From Tricholomella constricta (taxonomy: Eukaryota > Basidiomycota > Agaricomycetes > Agaricales > Lyophyllaceae): 64,000 nt of DNA. Position numbers and translations under genes: made by a program. Within the stretch, counting starts at the first letter, position 1. Each line of letters opens with the position of its first letter. Where the stretch lies: positions 372,001-436,000 of the forward strand of contig JAACJP010000012.1 of assembly GCA_013368375.1 (NCBI GenBank), read 5' to 3'. Positions 11,612 to 21,529 of this stretch are shown here, piece by piece. The notes below the pieces were generated by a model, which was given only the letters and a program-made list of their open reading frames with translations, made no database searches and was not told where the DNA came from.

Positions 11612-12858
11612 TTAGGAGGGTATCGGAACTTGACTGGTTTCCTCAAGCCGCTGTCGTTTTCGCTGCAGGTAACGCTCACGGGCGCTCTGCACATCAGTCT
11701 CGTTGTTGCGCTTCGCAACAGTTCTCCGCACAGCTTCTTCCTCTGCCAATTGTTTCTCTCTCGCAAGTCTATCCTCTTCTGCGTCCATTTGCTGTCGGAT
11801 CTCCCTAGCCCTCCGTTCATTTATTTCCTTCCGGCTGGCAGCTGTTCCCACAGCACGGTGCGCTTGTGTTTCGGTACCGGTATTCGAAGCTTGTGTGTTC
11901 GATGGTCGCATCCCGAGTCGCCGGGTATTAGGAGCCGCGAGATTTAACCCTGCGGTCAAGAGGTCACGTTTGTCGACGATCTGGTTGTCATCATTCAACT
12001 CCACTTCTTTGCCTTCCTCTCGTGCGATCTTCGCAAGCTCGAGATCAGATAGCGGCATATGGTCGGGCGGTTTCACGATTGTCAGGTTGGGCATGGGACC
12101 CTGCGGTCCAATAATACGCGAGCTCTGAGTGGCGGCCACGGTGGCTTCGTGATTCTGTTCGGACTCCTCCAGCATCTTGCGATAGAAATGGGTCATGCCC
12201 ACAGACTTGGCACCTTGCCTTTTCCTCAACTCTGGAAAAATACATGAGCCCTGAGAGGTGGAGAAGTCTACAGTGGGTTTACCTTCTCTCTTCTTCTCTT
12301 CTTCTTCCGCCTTTCGTACTTGCTCCATCTGATCTTTGTATGCCTGTGTCACGAATATCTCCTTGTCCTTGAACTCGTCGCCTTCTGCTTCCCTTTCCAG
12401 TTGCATCATCTTTTCCTCCGCTCGCAAATGATCCAGTTTCCTGGTCGCAGCGGAAGCCAAGAGACCGTGTATATATTTTGGCTAATGAAGGAATGCATTA
12501 ATCAGTAGTCAGTATCACCTGGAGCACCTTGACGTGCCTTCCGTTCGAGTGCGTCCCGTTCCTTAGCCTCCTTCTGGCGCAGTTTCGCCTCCTGCATCCT
12601 ATCCCATACCTCATCGTACTCGTAGACAGTCATATCTACTTGCTTCTCAGCCTCTATTCGTTTCTTCATGGCTTTAGACGTCCCCACATTCTGAGCGAGA
12701 AGTTTCTTATTCGCGGGCGCGTTCCGATCCGCGGCGGCAGAGGTAGGTGCAGCATCGATAGCTTCATCATCCCCCAAGGCAAACGCAGCTGGTCGTTTGA
12801 GCGACGGTGGTGCCGCTGGGGTCTGTTTTGGTTTACCGAGCGAGAATGATAGTTTCAT
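11612..12858 (-). CDS. NSRP1: Nuclear speckle splicing regulator NSRP1/CCDC55 homologue
   Basis: Three exons (12858..12538, 12481..12283, 12231..11612) give 379 residues. The NSRP1 N-terminal domain is clear: TVYEYDEVWDRMQE, then ERKPKYIHGLLASA, a coiled coil, EFKDKEIFVTQAYK, and MTHFYRKMLEE. The family localises to nuclear speckles and modulates splice-site choice. The reading frame only works if intron 1 uses a GC donor (AAG|GCACGT), which restores the family sequence RKPKYIH exactly. Every nearby GT donor gives the wrong phase. Intron 2 is 51 nt, a multiple of three with no stop, so retention would add 17 residues. The C-terminal half is Glu/Arg/Gln-rich and helical. An earlier in-frame ATG exists, but the start chosen begins the conserved MKLSFSLGKPK. 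Confidence 0.88.
12482..12537 (-). other. GC-AG intron in NSRP1
   Basis: This 56-nt intron has donor AAG|GCACGT and acceptor CATTAG|. It is inferred because only this phase-0 junction restores the conserved RKPKYIHGLL motif and makes the exons sum to whole codons. Confidence 0.8.
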
Positions 12859-12947
12859 GGAGGACGCATGAGCGACGCACGATCCCACAACTGCCGGAGT
12901 TTAAAAAGCGTCCGCGTCAGTTCACGACCCAAGTTCTGGTTACTTCC
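12859..12947. promoter_or_regulatory. Compact bidirectional promoter NSRP1/MTR3
   Basis: The two start codons, on opposite strands, are separated by 89 bp. No TATA box is evident. Confidence 0.5.
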
Positions 12948-14004
12948 ATGGCTCAAGCAGGTTTTGACCGAAGGCGTATCAATGGGCCAGACGAAAGTTA
13001 TCCACCAACCTTTGATACTGAAAATGATACGGAGGATCTGCGATGGAAATTAGGTCATCCTCGGAAAACACGAAAAGCGACCGACATTCGGCCAATATGT
13101 AGGTGTTGCGACATTTCAATTCAGTTCCTTCTGACTCTTGATTGCTGCCCTTTAGTTCTGCAATCAGGATTAATTGACCAGGCTAATGGCTCTGCCTATG
13201 TAGAGACTGAACGAACGAAACTCGCCTGCGCTGTGTTTGTCTCTCTGTTTCATTATCAAGGCCTGGTTTTTAAAGAGCTACTTCTCGCATCTCATCTAGT
13301 TACGGCCCAAGGCAGTCAAAGAACTCAGCTTATAATGAAAAAGGAAAACTCAATGTCGAGGTCAAATTCACTCCCTTTTCCTGCGAGCGCCGGAGAGCAC
13401 CCATGCGCGTACGACCTTTCAATTATCGCAGCGCATACCTTCACATCAAGATTATCTAGGACGCAGAAGACAGGTCTCTGGCATTCGCTATACAGCAAGC
13501 TCTCGTTCCTTCTGTGCGACTAGAACTTCTGCCTAAATCGACGATCGACATCTTCCTCACAGTCATCGAGGCTGACGGGATCGAAGGATGTGTGGCGTCT
13601 GGGATTGTGGCAGCCAGTACTGCTCTGGCTGATGCAGGGATAGAGATGATAGGTCTCGTGATGTCTTGTGCTGCGGTACGCGGTTTGAAGGACTACCAAT
13701 ACCTTTGCAACTAACTTGTCTTGGCCAGTCCGTTGTAGGTCAAGAAACATGGCTAGATCCGACCGAGGAAGAAGTTCGCTTCGCACAAGGAACTCTGGTA
13801 TTATCGTGTATGCCTGCTTTGAGTTCGGTCACCAGTGTTTGGCAATCCGGCCAAATGAAGCCCGAAGAGGTCCTTGCAGTACGTCCCCTGGTACTCTGAT
13901 AATGAACTTTGTTTCTGAATTATGGAAAGTGTATGGAAGCATGTCAAGAGCGATGCACGGATATTCATTCTGTAGTTGCTCAGGCTTTGTTAGAGAGCGC
14001 TTAG
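12948..14004 (+). CDS. MTR3: Exosome core subunit MTR3 (RNase PH fold)
   Basis: Six exons (12948..13098, 13156..13234, 13300..13408, 13460..13675, 13729..13878, 13930..14004) encode 259 residues. Family hallmarks are DIRPIFLQSGLI, GSAYVE, a VYGPRQSKNSAY stretch, LNVEVKFTPFSCERRRAPMRDAED, and VRLELLPKSTIDIF. They continue with EGCVASGIVAASTALADAGIEM, typical of the eukaryotic exosome RNase PH ring. MTR3 sits in the catalytically inert six-member ring that threads RNA to Rrp44/Rrp6 in nucleus and cytoplasm. The final exon is short and joins at GGAAAG|TGTATG, an unremarkable but weak acceptor. The start is the first ATG before the conserved part. A longer upstream frame overlaps NSRP1 and is not needed. 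Confidence 0.93.
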
Positions 14005-14589
14005 ACGTACAACGGCATGTTGTGGCGTAAATTCGCCCGCTAGACTTCTGCATGTAATCATGCCCACAAAAGTATTGTAATGGTACATGGAAATAATTTG
14101 ATTTTCAATTCAACGTGTCACTACTATCAGCGTTACACTAGTGGAGGTAAAGGTTGATATTTTCAATCAAAGGATCAACAAAGAACGCTAAAAGTGTTTC
14201 TCCCATTCAATAACGATTCAATAATTACCAGGGGAATATGTTTTGCATTGTTTATTGATTCTTTGACTGAAATCCGAAAGGAGGGATGAGGACACGTTTC
14301 GTGACACGCGAGCACATCTCTTGACTCCTTACCTTCACTCAGGTTCCTATCCCACCTATGCATGAGCAGAGTCTGTTTGTACTTGTAGACGAATCTAAAG
14401 GACACGTCATGAGCCAGTAGTACTAGGCACGAAAATATCAAACTTTGCCACCAGTGTTGCGCCTCGAATTGCATAGTTCGCACGTGATGGGATTTACATT
14501 GGTCTGTTAAGTCGTCACCGACTCACCGTTGCCATTGCCCCTTCGTTCGCACAAGGTTGTACGACCTCAGGGCTTTCAACCGTCAGCCC
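14005..14589. other. Intergenic region without a supported gene
   Basis: This 585-bp stretch lies between MTR3 and the transporter. It is AT-rich just after MTR3. A 102-codon minus-strand frame (14175..14483) shows no family resemblance and no splice partners. A CACGTG box lies near 14480, about 110 bp before the transporter start. Confidence 0.5.
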
Positions 14590-17171
14590 ATGTCGCTCAC
14601 GAGGGATGACTACGTTGCTATCAAATCCACCTTAAGCGGAACATACCCTCCCTCCTCACCTATAAACCGACATTCCCATGAATCTGACGAAGATTCGTTA
14701 CGAGCACTCGAAATATCCGATGGGCCCGCTGTACCCGCAAGTTTTGGACGGTGTGTTCTATTGTTCGAACACGCGCCAAAAATTCAATGTTCTCTGCAGG
14801 GTCCGTTCATACTCTGTCTCTGGATTTGAATTTCAACATGACCTGGTGAGTTTTCTCAATTGTTTTTGCCTTCTTACAACTATGGTGAAACAGTACGCCT
14901 AGCTGCCGCTGAGCACCAGTCTTACCGATCCAGACGCGGTCCACGGAGGGGCCAGTGAGAAAAGTGTTGGGCTCATCAATGGTAAGCAAGCTGGAGTTAA
15001 AGGGAAGGTTTTAAAGCTAATATTGTTCAAGGCATTGCACTTATCGCGGGGTTACAGGTATGTTGAATGTCTGGTCAGATGAACCACACTAAGCAGACTT
15101 TGCGCCTGTAAGATTGGCTCGGGAATATTGTGAGGATGTCCCCTTCCTCGACTTGAACTAAATGCTGATTACAATTCAGCTCATCACCCGGCATTGTTGT
15201 CGCAAATACAAACAGCGTTGGTGCAAGTTTAACAGTATGGTTACTTTCTGGCCTGCTCGCATGGACGGGCGCCAGCAGTTTTGCAGAATTGGGTTCGGCT
15301 ATTCCTTTGAATGGAGGCGCACAAGCGTATCTATCATATGCATATGGACCTCTCCTCTCATATCTTTTTGCATGGACTGCGATCATCGCATTGAAGCCTG
15401 GTAAATTTAACCTCATTGGTGTCAAAATCCATTCGCCTCATTCTTGATCAGGCGGAAATGCCGTGATAAGCCTAATATTCGCCGAGTATCTTAATCGCAT
15501 GTTTTGGCACACGACTCGCGATGAGGTATCACCGGATGATATTCCTCAGTGGGCCATCAAACTCACCGCAGTCGGGGCAGTGGTTGTTGTAACTCTTTTG
15601 TGTGTAGCTGCTCGCAAGCTCGGTTCACGCGCTGCGGTTGTATTCACTACTGTGAAGGTAGGCCGCTAATATGGAGAAGCTATTTTATCTCTTTTGTCTG
15701 ATCTCATTTCAAAGGTTGCATCCTTGGTATGGCTTCTGCACGGCTTTCTTCTTGGGGTCTGTCGACTCAAGTCACTTTCTATCAGGTAGCTATCACAGTT
15801 TTAGGTCTCATACAAATCGCCCGTGGTAAAGCATCCAGTGCATTTCGACAACCACTGTTTGAAGGCTCAAGCAAAAGCCCTTCTGCATGGTCCCTTGCGC
15901 TATATTCAGGCCTATGGGCGTTTGATGGCTGGGATCAAGGCAACTACGTCGGTGGTGATATGGTTAACCCCGAGAAAAACATACCTAAAGCTATCCACTC
16001 GAGCATGGTCATCGTTACAGTATGTGCTCTGCGCTTTGCTCGCCATATCACGTACTCAAATCGTTCTAGATAACGTTTATGCTGGCGAACATCTCCTACT
16101 TTGTTGTTCTTGATAAGGTAAGCTGTCGAGCATCCAAACGCTGCTGTTGCTCATCAATTGCATCATTTCAAGGTCACTGTCGGCCTGAGCAATACGGTGG
16201 CGTTGGACTTTGGTCGAACACTGTTTGGCCCCACGGGAGGCTTGCTCTTCGCGTTCATGGTTGCTTTCTCGTGTTTTGGCGCTTTGAATGGTATGCTCAT
16301 CTCGGTTGGACCAACCAAATCTCATTCTTGACAGGTTCGTTCTTCACAACCTCACGCCTAATCTACGCTGCGGGACGAGAGGGTTTTCTTCCTGCGCTCT
16401 TTGGCCGACTACATACATCCCGCAAGACCCCATTAAATGCTGCAATGCTGCAGGCCGTGATCACAACCACTTTCATCTTGATTGGTGGTGGTTTTAGGTC
16501 ATTAATCAACTTTTCTGTCGTAGCCTCCTGGGCATTCTATTTCCTGACCGTGAGTGAGGTTAGCACCTTATGAATCAGTAAAATTCACATGTTTAGATAG
16601 GTTTTTGGATTGATCATTCTCCGTGTGAAAGAACCCATGTTAGAGAGGTATGTAACGCGCAGAGTTCTGGTCGATTCCACACATCTATACTGAAAATCAT
16701 ATAGGCCCTATAAGACATGGATCATAACCCCGATCACTTTTTGCGCGGTGATTTCTCTACACTTGGTGGACTTCTGTCTTCAAAAATTCATCATTAAGTC
16801 TTCAGGTTGCTCTTTTCCTTCTCTGCATGCCAATTTTCGCTGCACCCGTTGAAGCCATTGCGGTTCTGGGTATTATGTTCCATTATCTCTGTCTTGTCCA
16901 CGAGTGCTTATGACCCTGAACAGGTTTTGTCCTTGCTGGGGTTCCTGTCTTCTATCTCACTCGACGGAATGAAGACGATCGACCTCGGATATTCTGTAAG
17001 TCAATGTCTCCTACAGTTCATGATAAGGCTCATCGAGTGAATTGTCCAGCATGGCTTGTATGGTGCTGGAGTCGGATACGAGGGCGCCGACCAACCGAAG
17101 ATGGATGGGAAGCTGTTGCTACAGAGGCCGATGAACCAATAGAGATGGTGGATGGCCGGTCTCATAGGTGA
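14590..17171 (+). CDS. APC-superfamily amino-acid transporter (LAT/MUP1 type)
   Basis: Seventeen exons can be joined with consistent GT-AG introns. The N-terminal ~90 residues are hydrophilic and cytosolic. The first membrane helix then reads LINGIALIAGLQIGSGIF, the APC signature GSGIF that binds the substrate backbone. Later landmarks are ASSFAELGSAIP, YAYGPLLSYLFAW, WAFDGWDQGNYV, NPEKNIPKAI, FTTSRLIYAAGREGFLP, and VFGLIILRVKEP. They are followed by two more helices and a charged tail ending EPIEMVDGRSHR. The order and spacing match L-type/methionine-permease-like transporters with about 12 membrane segments. The substrate cannot be assigned beyond amino acid. The 17-nt exon 15113..15129 encodes the signature IGSGIF. 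The start chosen is the first real ATG; an upstream TTG frame was ignored. Confidence 0.9.
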
Positions 17172-17514
17172 TTTAGTTCGTCTCACGTCGTCCGGTTCGC
17201 AGTGGGTTTGCGGATCCGGTATCCAATCATCTGTGAATATTTCATACCCATTCTGTATACCAGATATGATATCTCCGCGTCTATTCCACTATGGCACCGG
17301 GTTTGTCCCTTAACGAGTCGAGAAACCGGTGATATCCGTCGTGTCGATCGCGTGATGACGCGATCAGGTTGCTTAAAAGGTTGCTGCTTACAAGGCAGCC
17401 AGCTAAACTTACCCTTCTATCTTCCCTTCATCAGTCTTTGCCCAAGTGTAGGTGACGAGCCCTTCCCAATACTTCGTACTTGGCTGATGAGAGCGAAGTT
17501 ACCAGACATCAGCG
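17172..17514 (+). promoter_or_regulatory. Leader/promoter region of ATX1
   Basis: This 343-bp region lies between the transporter stop and the ATX1 start. It contains pyrimidine-rich stretches and no convincing gene. A frame starting at 17202 runs through the ATX1 start but has no family resemblance. Confidence 0.4.
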
Positions 17515-17958
17515 ATGGCGGTCAGTTTCCGGTTATCTGAATCTCACACAGAGACTGATTAGATCATTACCGCAGGAACATACCTACAAGTTCGATGTGA
17601 AGGTGGGTGCACCGAAGAAACTTCCTTACCTGATTTGCGACATGGTGAACAGATGACCTGCTCTGGATGTTCTGGCGCTATCACTCGTGTTCTTGAGAAA
17701 GCAAAGCCGGATGGTGAGTACTCTCCGAATTTTATCGAGGGCAATGACCCTTGAGCTCTCACCAGGTGTTTCCGAGTTCACCGTCAACCTCGATACTCAA
17801 GAGGTCCTTGTCAAATCTTCCCTCCCGTATGATGATATCCTGGCGAGAATAAAGAAGACGGGTAAGGAGGTACGTCCGGCCTCATATGATGCTTGTCCGT
17901 TTTGATTTACTGAAAGAAAAACGATGCTTAGGTCAGATCTGGAGTCACCGTGGAGTGA
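17515..17958 (+). CDS. ATX1: Copper metallochaperone ATX1
   Basis: Five exons (17515..17520, 17576..17602, 17653..17713, 17766..17869, 17932..17958) encode 74 residues. The first coding exon is only six nucleotides (Met-Ala). The protein reads MAEHTYKFDVKMTCSGCSGA, with the Cu(I)-binding MxCxxC motif. It continues through VLEKAKPDGVSEFTVNLD, a second beta-alpha unit and KKTGKEVRSG, with the conserved Lys near the C-terminus. ATX1 carries Cu(I) in the cytosol to the Golgi P-type ATPase that loads multicopper oxidases, including the ferroxidase of high-affinity iron uptake. The length and both termini are normal for the family. The downstream neighbour, 148 bp away on the same strand, is a metalloreductase. 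Confidence 0.95.
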
Positions 17959-18106
17959 CCCTTTCTTGCGGTACAATCCGCCGTTTGACACGCACTTTGC
18001 GGGAATCTCTCCGATTCAGAATTTGTGACACCACTATGCAAGAATGCCTTCTGGAACTATCTCGCGACATATATTCTTCTTTCCTTGATCTAAATTCTGC
18101 CTTCAC

Positions 18107-21100
18107 ATGAGCTCAGGTATCTCGTCTCAGGGACCATCCGATCGTAACATAAGGGACACGGTAAGTTCAAGCCCCACGTGAGGTGGCTGAGGAATGTTAG
18201 GTCTTGGATTGAATTCAATGCAGTCATCCATTTCATTTGGCCTATGGAGCCCAACGCTGTTTCGTGCCACTATGTCAGTTCCTCCCTCACCGCCCCCCGC
18301 AACGTCGTTCACTATCTCGGATAACGCGGAGTGGATAAGTGCATACCTTACTAGACACAGCTTGAGTCCCAGTTCGCGACGATATGCCTACTTTTTATGG
18401 CTAGGTATCGCACTTGTTTTTCTGTGCTTTGCTCTCGTCAGCTTGTCGAATGCCAGGCAAAGTCTCGTCGGAGCATATTGGAGTAGATGGGCACTTCGAC
18501 GAAGGACGTGGCGTGGAATCCGCATATGTGCGAAGGCGGACAGGCCAAATCCCACATCCTTACCATCAAACGGTCAGCTCAGCTGCTTGCTCATGCTCCT
18601 AGTTGTCCCCTTAGTCCTGGCGTTTGTTGGGCCTGATTATTTTCCTCCATCGATCGCAGTGTTCGACGTCACGAACACCGTCCACAGAATGGGTCCATCT
18701 ACTAATTATCGGCCACCGGACATTATCGCGAAATCTTGGTGGACATCGGCTGGCAGAACAGGCATCATGGCCTTCGCGATGCTACCCCTTTGCGTCTTAT
18801 TCGCGCTGAAAGTCCCCCCGTTTGCAATCTTTGCCCTTCCACCTGTGCAAATGCATTTCGACAAGCTCGCTCGATTTCATCGCTGGTCAGGTCGATTAAT
18901 TTGGCTCCTTGCATCAGCTCATGTCGCTTTATGGAGTGTTCAGTTGCTGAAGGACCGCCGAACAGGAACAGATAGAGTAGTCTATGGCGTTATTTGGCAG
19001 CACAAGCAGTTCATTTATGGCTGGGCGGTATGTAACACATGGTCGCTACTTCTGCTTCGTGATCATACTCAACATATACTTGCAGGCATATGTAACCTTG
19101 ACATTACTTGCGGTGTTATCGATGAATTTCTTCCGGAAGACCAAATACGATATGTTCTACTTGCTCCATGTCTTTCTGTTTCCGCCCATGATGATCATGT
19201 CTGCGCTGCACCATCCATCGTTATGGTGGTGGTGTTGGGGCGCGCTCGGTTTCTGGATTGGCGAAAGAACATGGAGAGGTACTTGGAATCTCTATTTGAA
19301 TGGCTTTATTAGCTCCACATCACCCCCACCACAAAGATATCTAATTCCGTCCAACGAGTTTACCACCGATCAGGAGACGCTAGGGCTTGTCTATTCCACA
19401 AGTTCGCCCAACTACCCTTCATCCACAAGTCGACACGGCGACTGGCAAAAGTCAGCTTACGAAGGTCTCCCACCTCCAGGATTTGCTCGTGCCGAAATGC
19501 TTTCAGGTGCAACCGTTCGCCTCACCTACATCACGCCGAGATTTATATCCTGGGCCCCTGGTCAACATTTTTTGCTCAACATCCCTTCGATCTCTAAAAC
19601 CGCTACACACCCGTTTACGACCGCGTCGGTATGCGACGAACAAGCCTCGACCAAAGAATGCAGGAACGTGCTCGTTTTCTTGATTCGCTCTAAAGACGGC
19701 TGGACCCGAAACCTCTGGGAGCACGTCTCCGAACACTGCACCCAAGACGGGAACCGTCGAGATGCTCTAAATCCAGACACAACGGCGACGACCAAGCCGG
19801 AACATAGTGTCCTGATGAGAATGTATGTCGAAGGCCCATTCGGTAGTTCCGCGCGAGCTCGGTGGGAATCACACTCTACGGTCCTTATCATCGTAGGTGG
19901 TTCAGGCGTGAGCTTTGGCTTGTCGGTTCTGGAGTATGCATGTCTCTGTCTCTCTGGCCATGATGGAAGATTTCTTGGGGGGAGGTCGAGCAGCCTGTCC
20001 AGACAGAAGGGCCTGCGATTAAGGCGTGTACGATTTGTCTGGCTGATTCGTGAATTCGGTGAGCAGGAATGCAAACTTCGTGTGCATGTATATCCGTCTG
20101 ACCTATGTAATATATCATCAAGGTCATATTCAGTGGTGCGCCACAAGCATCCGTCGCTGTATGTCCTACGTACCAGCGAATACCTTGGATGTGCAGATAT
20201 TTGTCACGAATTATCGGCCTTCCCCTAGAAGTGGGCCATCGACGCTTTTGTCCTCAGAGCCCCTTGCCAATACGCCCGTGGGGATGCCACTTCTTCCGCC
20301 ATCGCCTCACTTCACACAGAACATCGGACCTCGGCATGTCTCTGATTCCTCCATGAATTCCATAAATAGCGTGGTAGATGTCAACACACCGACCACGGAA
20401 TTCGGAGACGAACAGAGAGCTCCCAACAGCATTATCGGAGAAGCTACCGAAGATTATACCATACATTTGACAAATTTTGAAGGGGACGACGAGACTGTGT
20501 TGCCAGGCGAGAAAACTCTCAATGTGCGGGTCGAAGCGGCGGGGAAATTTCGTCGATCAAGATCAAGGAAAGCGCACAAGTCGCCTCCAAACCAGAAAGA
20601 CGATGTCGCTCCACAGAAATACCATTATGTTCGTGCCTCCCAGTTGCACATCCATAACGAGAATCAATCGAGGGATGCTCTACATACCTTCCCATGGCAA
20701 TCAGATCCTTCCTTGCCTACAGAGCAATGGAGTTCTGAGGCGAGTCTCCAGCCCAGCCCAAGGTTTCCAGCAGGTATCCCAGTCGACGAGTCGTCGAAGC
20801 AGTCACCACATGATGATGCCATGGCTCTCAGGGTACGGGAAGGAAGTCCTCGAAACCGACGGCCGACCATCTCTCCGTCTCGCATGGTGACACGTATCGA
20901 AACATCGCTTGATACGAACGAGGACGATGCGATTCACATCATGAAATCGATCCGGGATCAGGTCTTGGAGAGCAAAGATGGGCGAAAACGCCCTCTGTAT
21001 GTGGAAGAGAGGGACATGCAAGATATGGCCTTCGTCGCAGAACATACACGACTCGGAAAGCCTCGTATCCATCGCATTGTGGGTGACGAAGTGCGGAGAG

Positions 21101-21308
21101 CCAGAGGCTCTGTGATTGTCGCTTGTAAGCCATTGAATGACCTACCGGTGCCGCGCGCAGCTGACTGTTTTAATTTCCAGGCTGCGGTCCTATGTCACTC
21201 AATGCCATGGTGCGGAAAGCCGTAGCTTCTGAGATTGTCCCTGGGCGCGTTCGTCGAGGGGAGCATACAGAATACATCGAATTAGTTTCGGAAGAGTTTG
21301 AATACTGA
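18107..21308 (+). CDS. Ferric/cupric reductase transmembrane component (FRE family)
   Basis: Five exons (18107..18160, 18224..19027, 19086..20058, 20123..21124, 21181..21308) encode 986 residues. The membrane domain has the bis-heme His pairs: HRWSGRLIWLLASAH and HVFLFPPMMIMSALH, each H-x13-H. The cytosolic part has HPFTTASV (FAD binding), GGSGVSFGLSVLE (NADPH binding) and a C-terminal ACCGPMSLNAMVR. The enzyme reduces extracellular Fe(III) or Cu(II) with cytosolic NADPH before uptake. Between the NADPH motif and the final CGP motif lies an unusually long low-complexity insert (about residues 640-940), rich in Ser/Pro/Glu/Arg. The start was moved to 18107 because exon 1 has a clean phase-0 donor (ACG|GTAAGT). 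Initiation at 18272 (MSVPPSPPP) is the main alternative. Confidence 0.92.
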
Positions 21309-21529
21309 ACAAGACAGCGATAGAAAGCTACGTAGAAGGAAAATGCACGCTAGATGACCCTTAAGCGGCCGTGGTGTGTGTTCGTTTAAGAGACGTTGAT
21401 TGAACTCGATCACGAGCTCTTGGAAGGCTCGACGACCCAGCCCGTTTCAAGACGCTGATTTGGCTCAAGTCTGTATCAAGGCCATCGCGCCGCTCCCTCA
21501 ACCCGTTCTTCGCCTTCGGACGAGTCAAG

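Noticed and set aside
12807..13523. Long read-through frame covering MTR3 exon 1 and introns
   Set aside because: Splicing into six exons gives a full MTR3, while the unspliced frame loses similarity after exon 1.
14175..14483. 102-codon minus-strand frame between MTR3 and the transporter
   Set aside because: No recognisable domain, poor codon character and no ATG context; most likely chance.
17202..17540. Plus-strand frame overlapping the ATX1 start
   Set aside because: No resemblance to known proteins. ATX1 with its six-nucleotide first exon explains the start region better.
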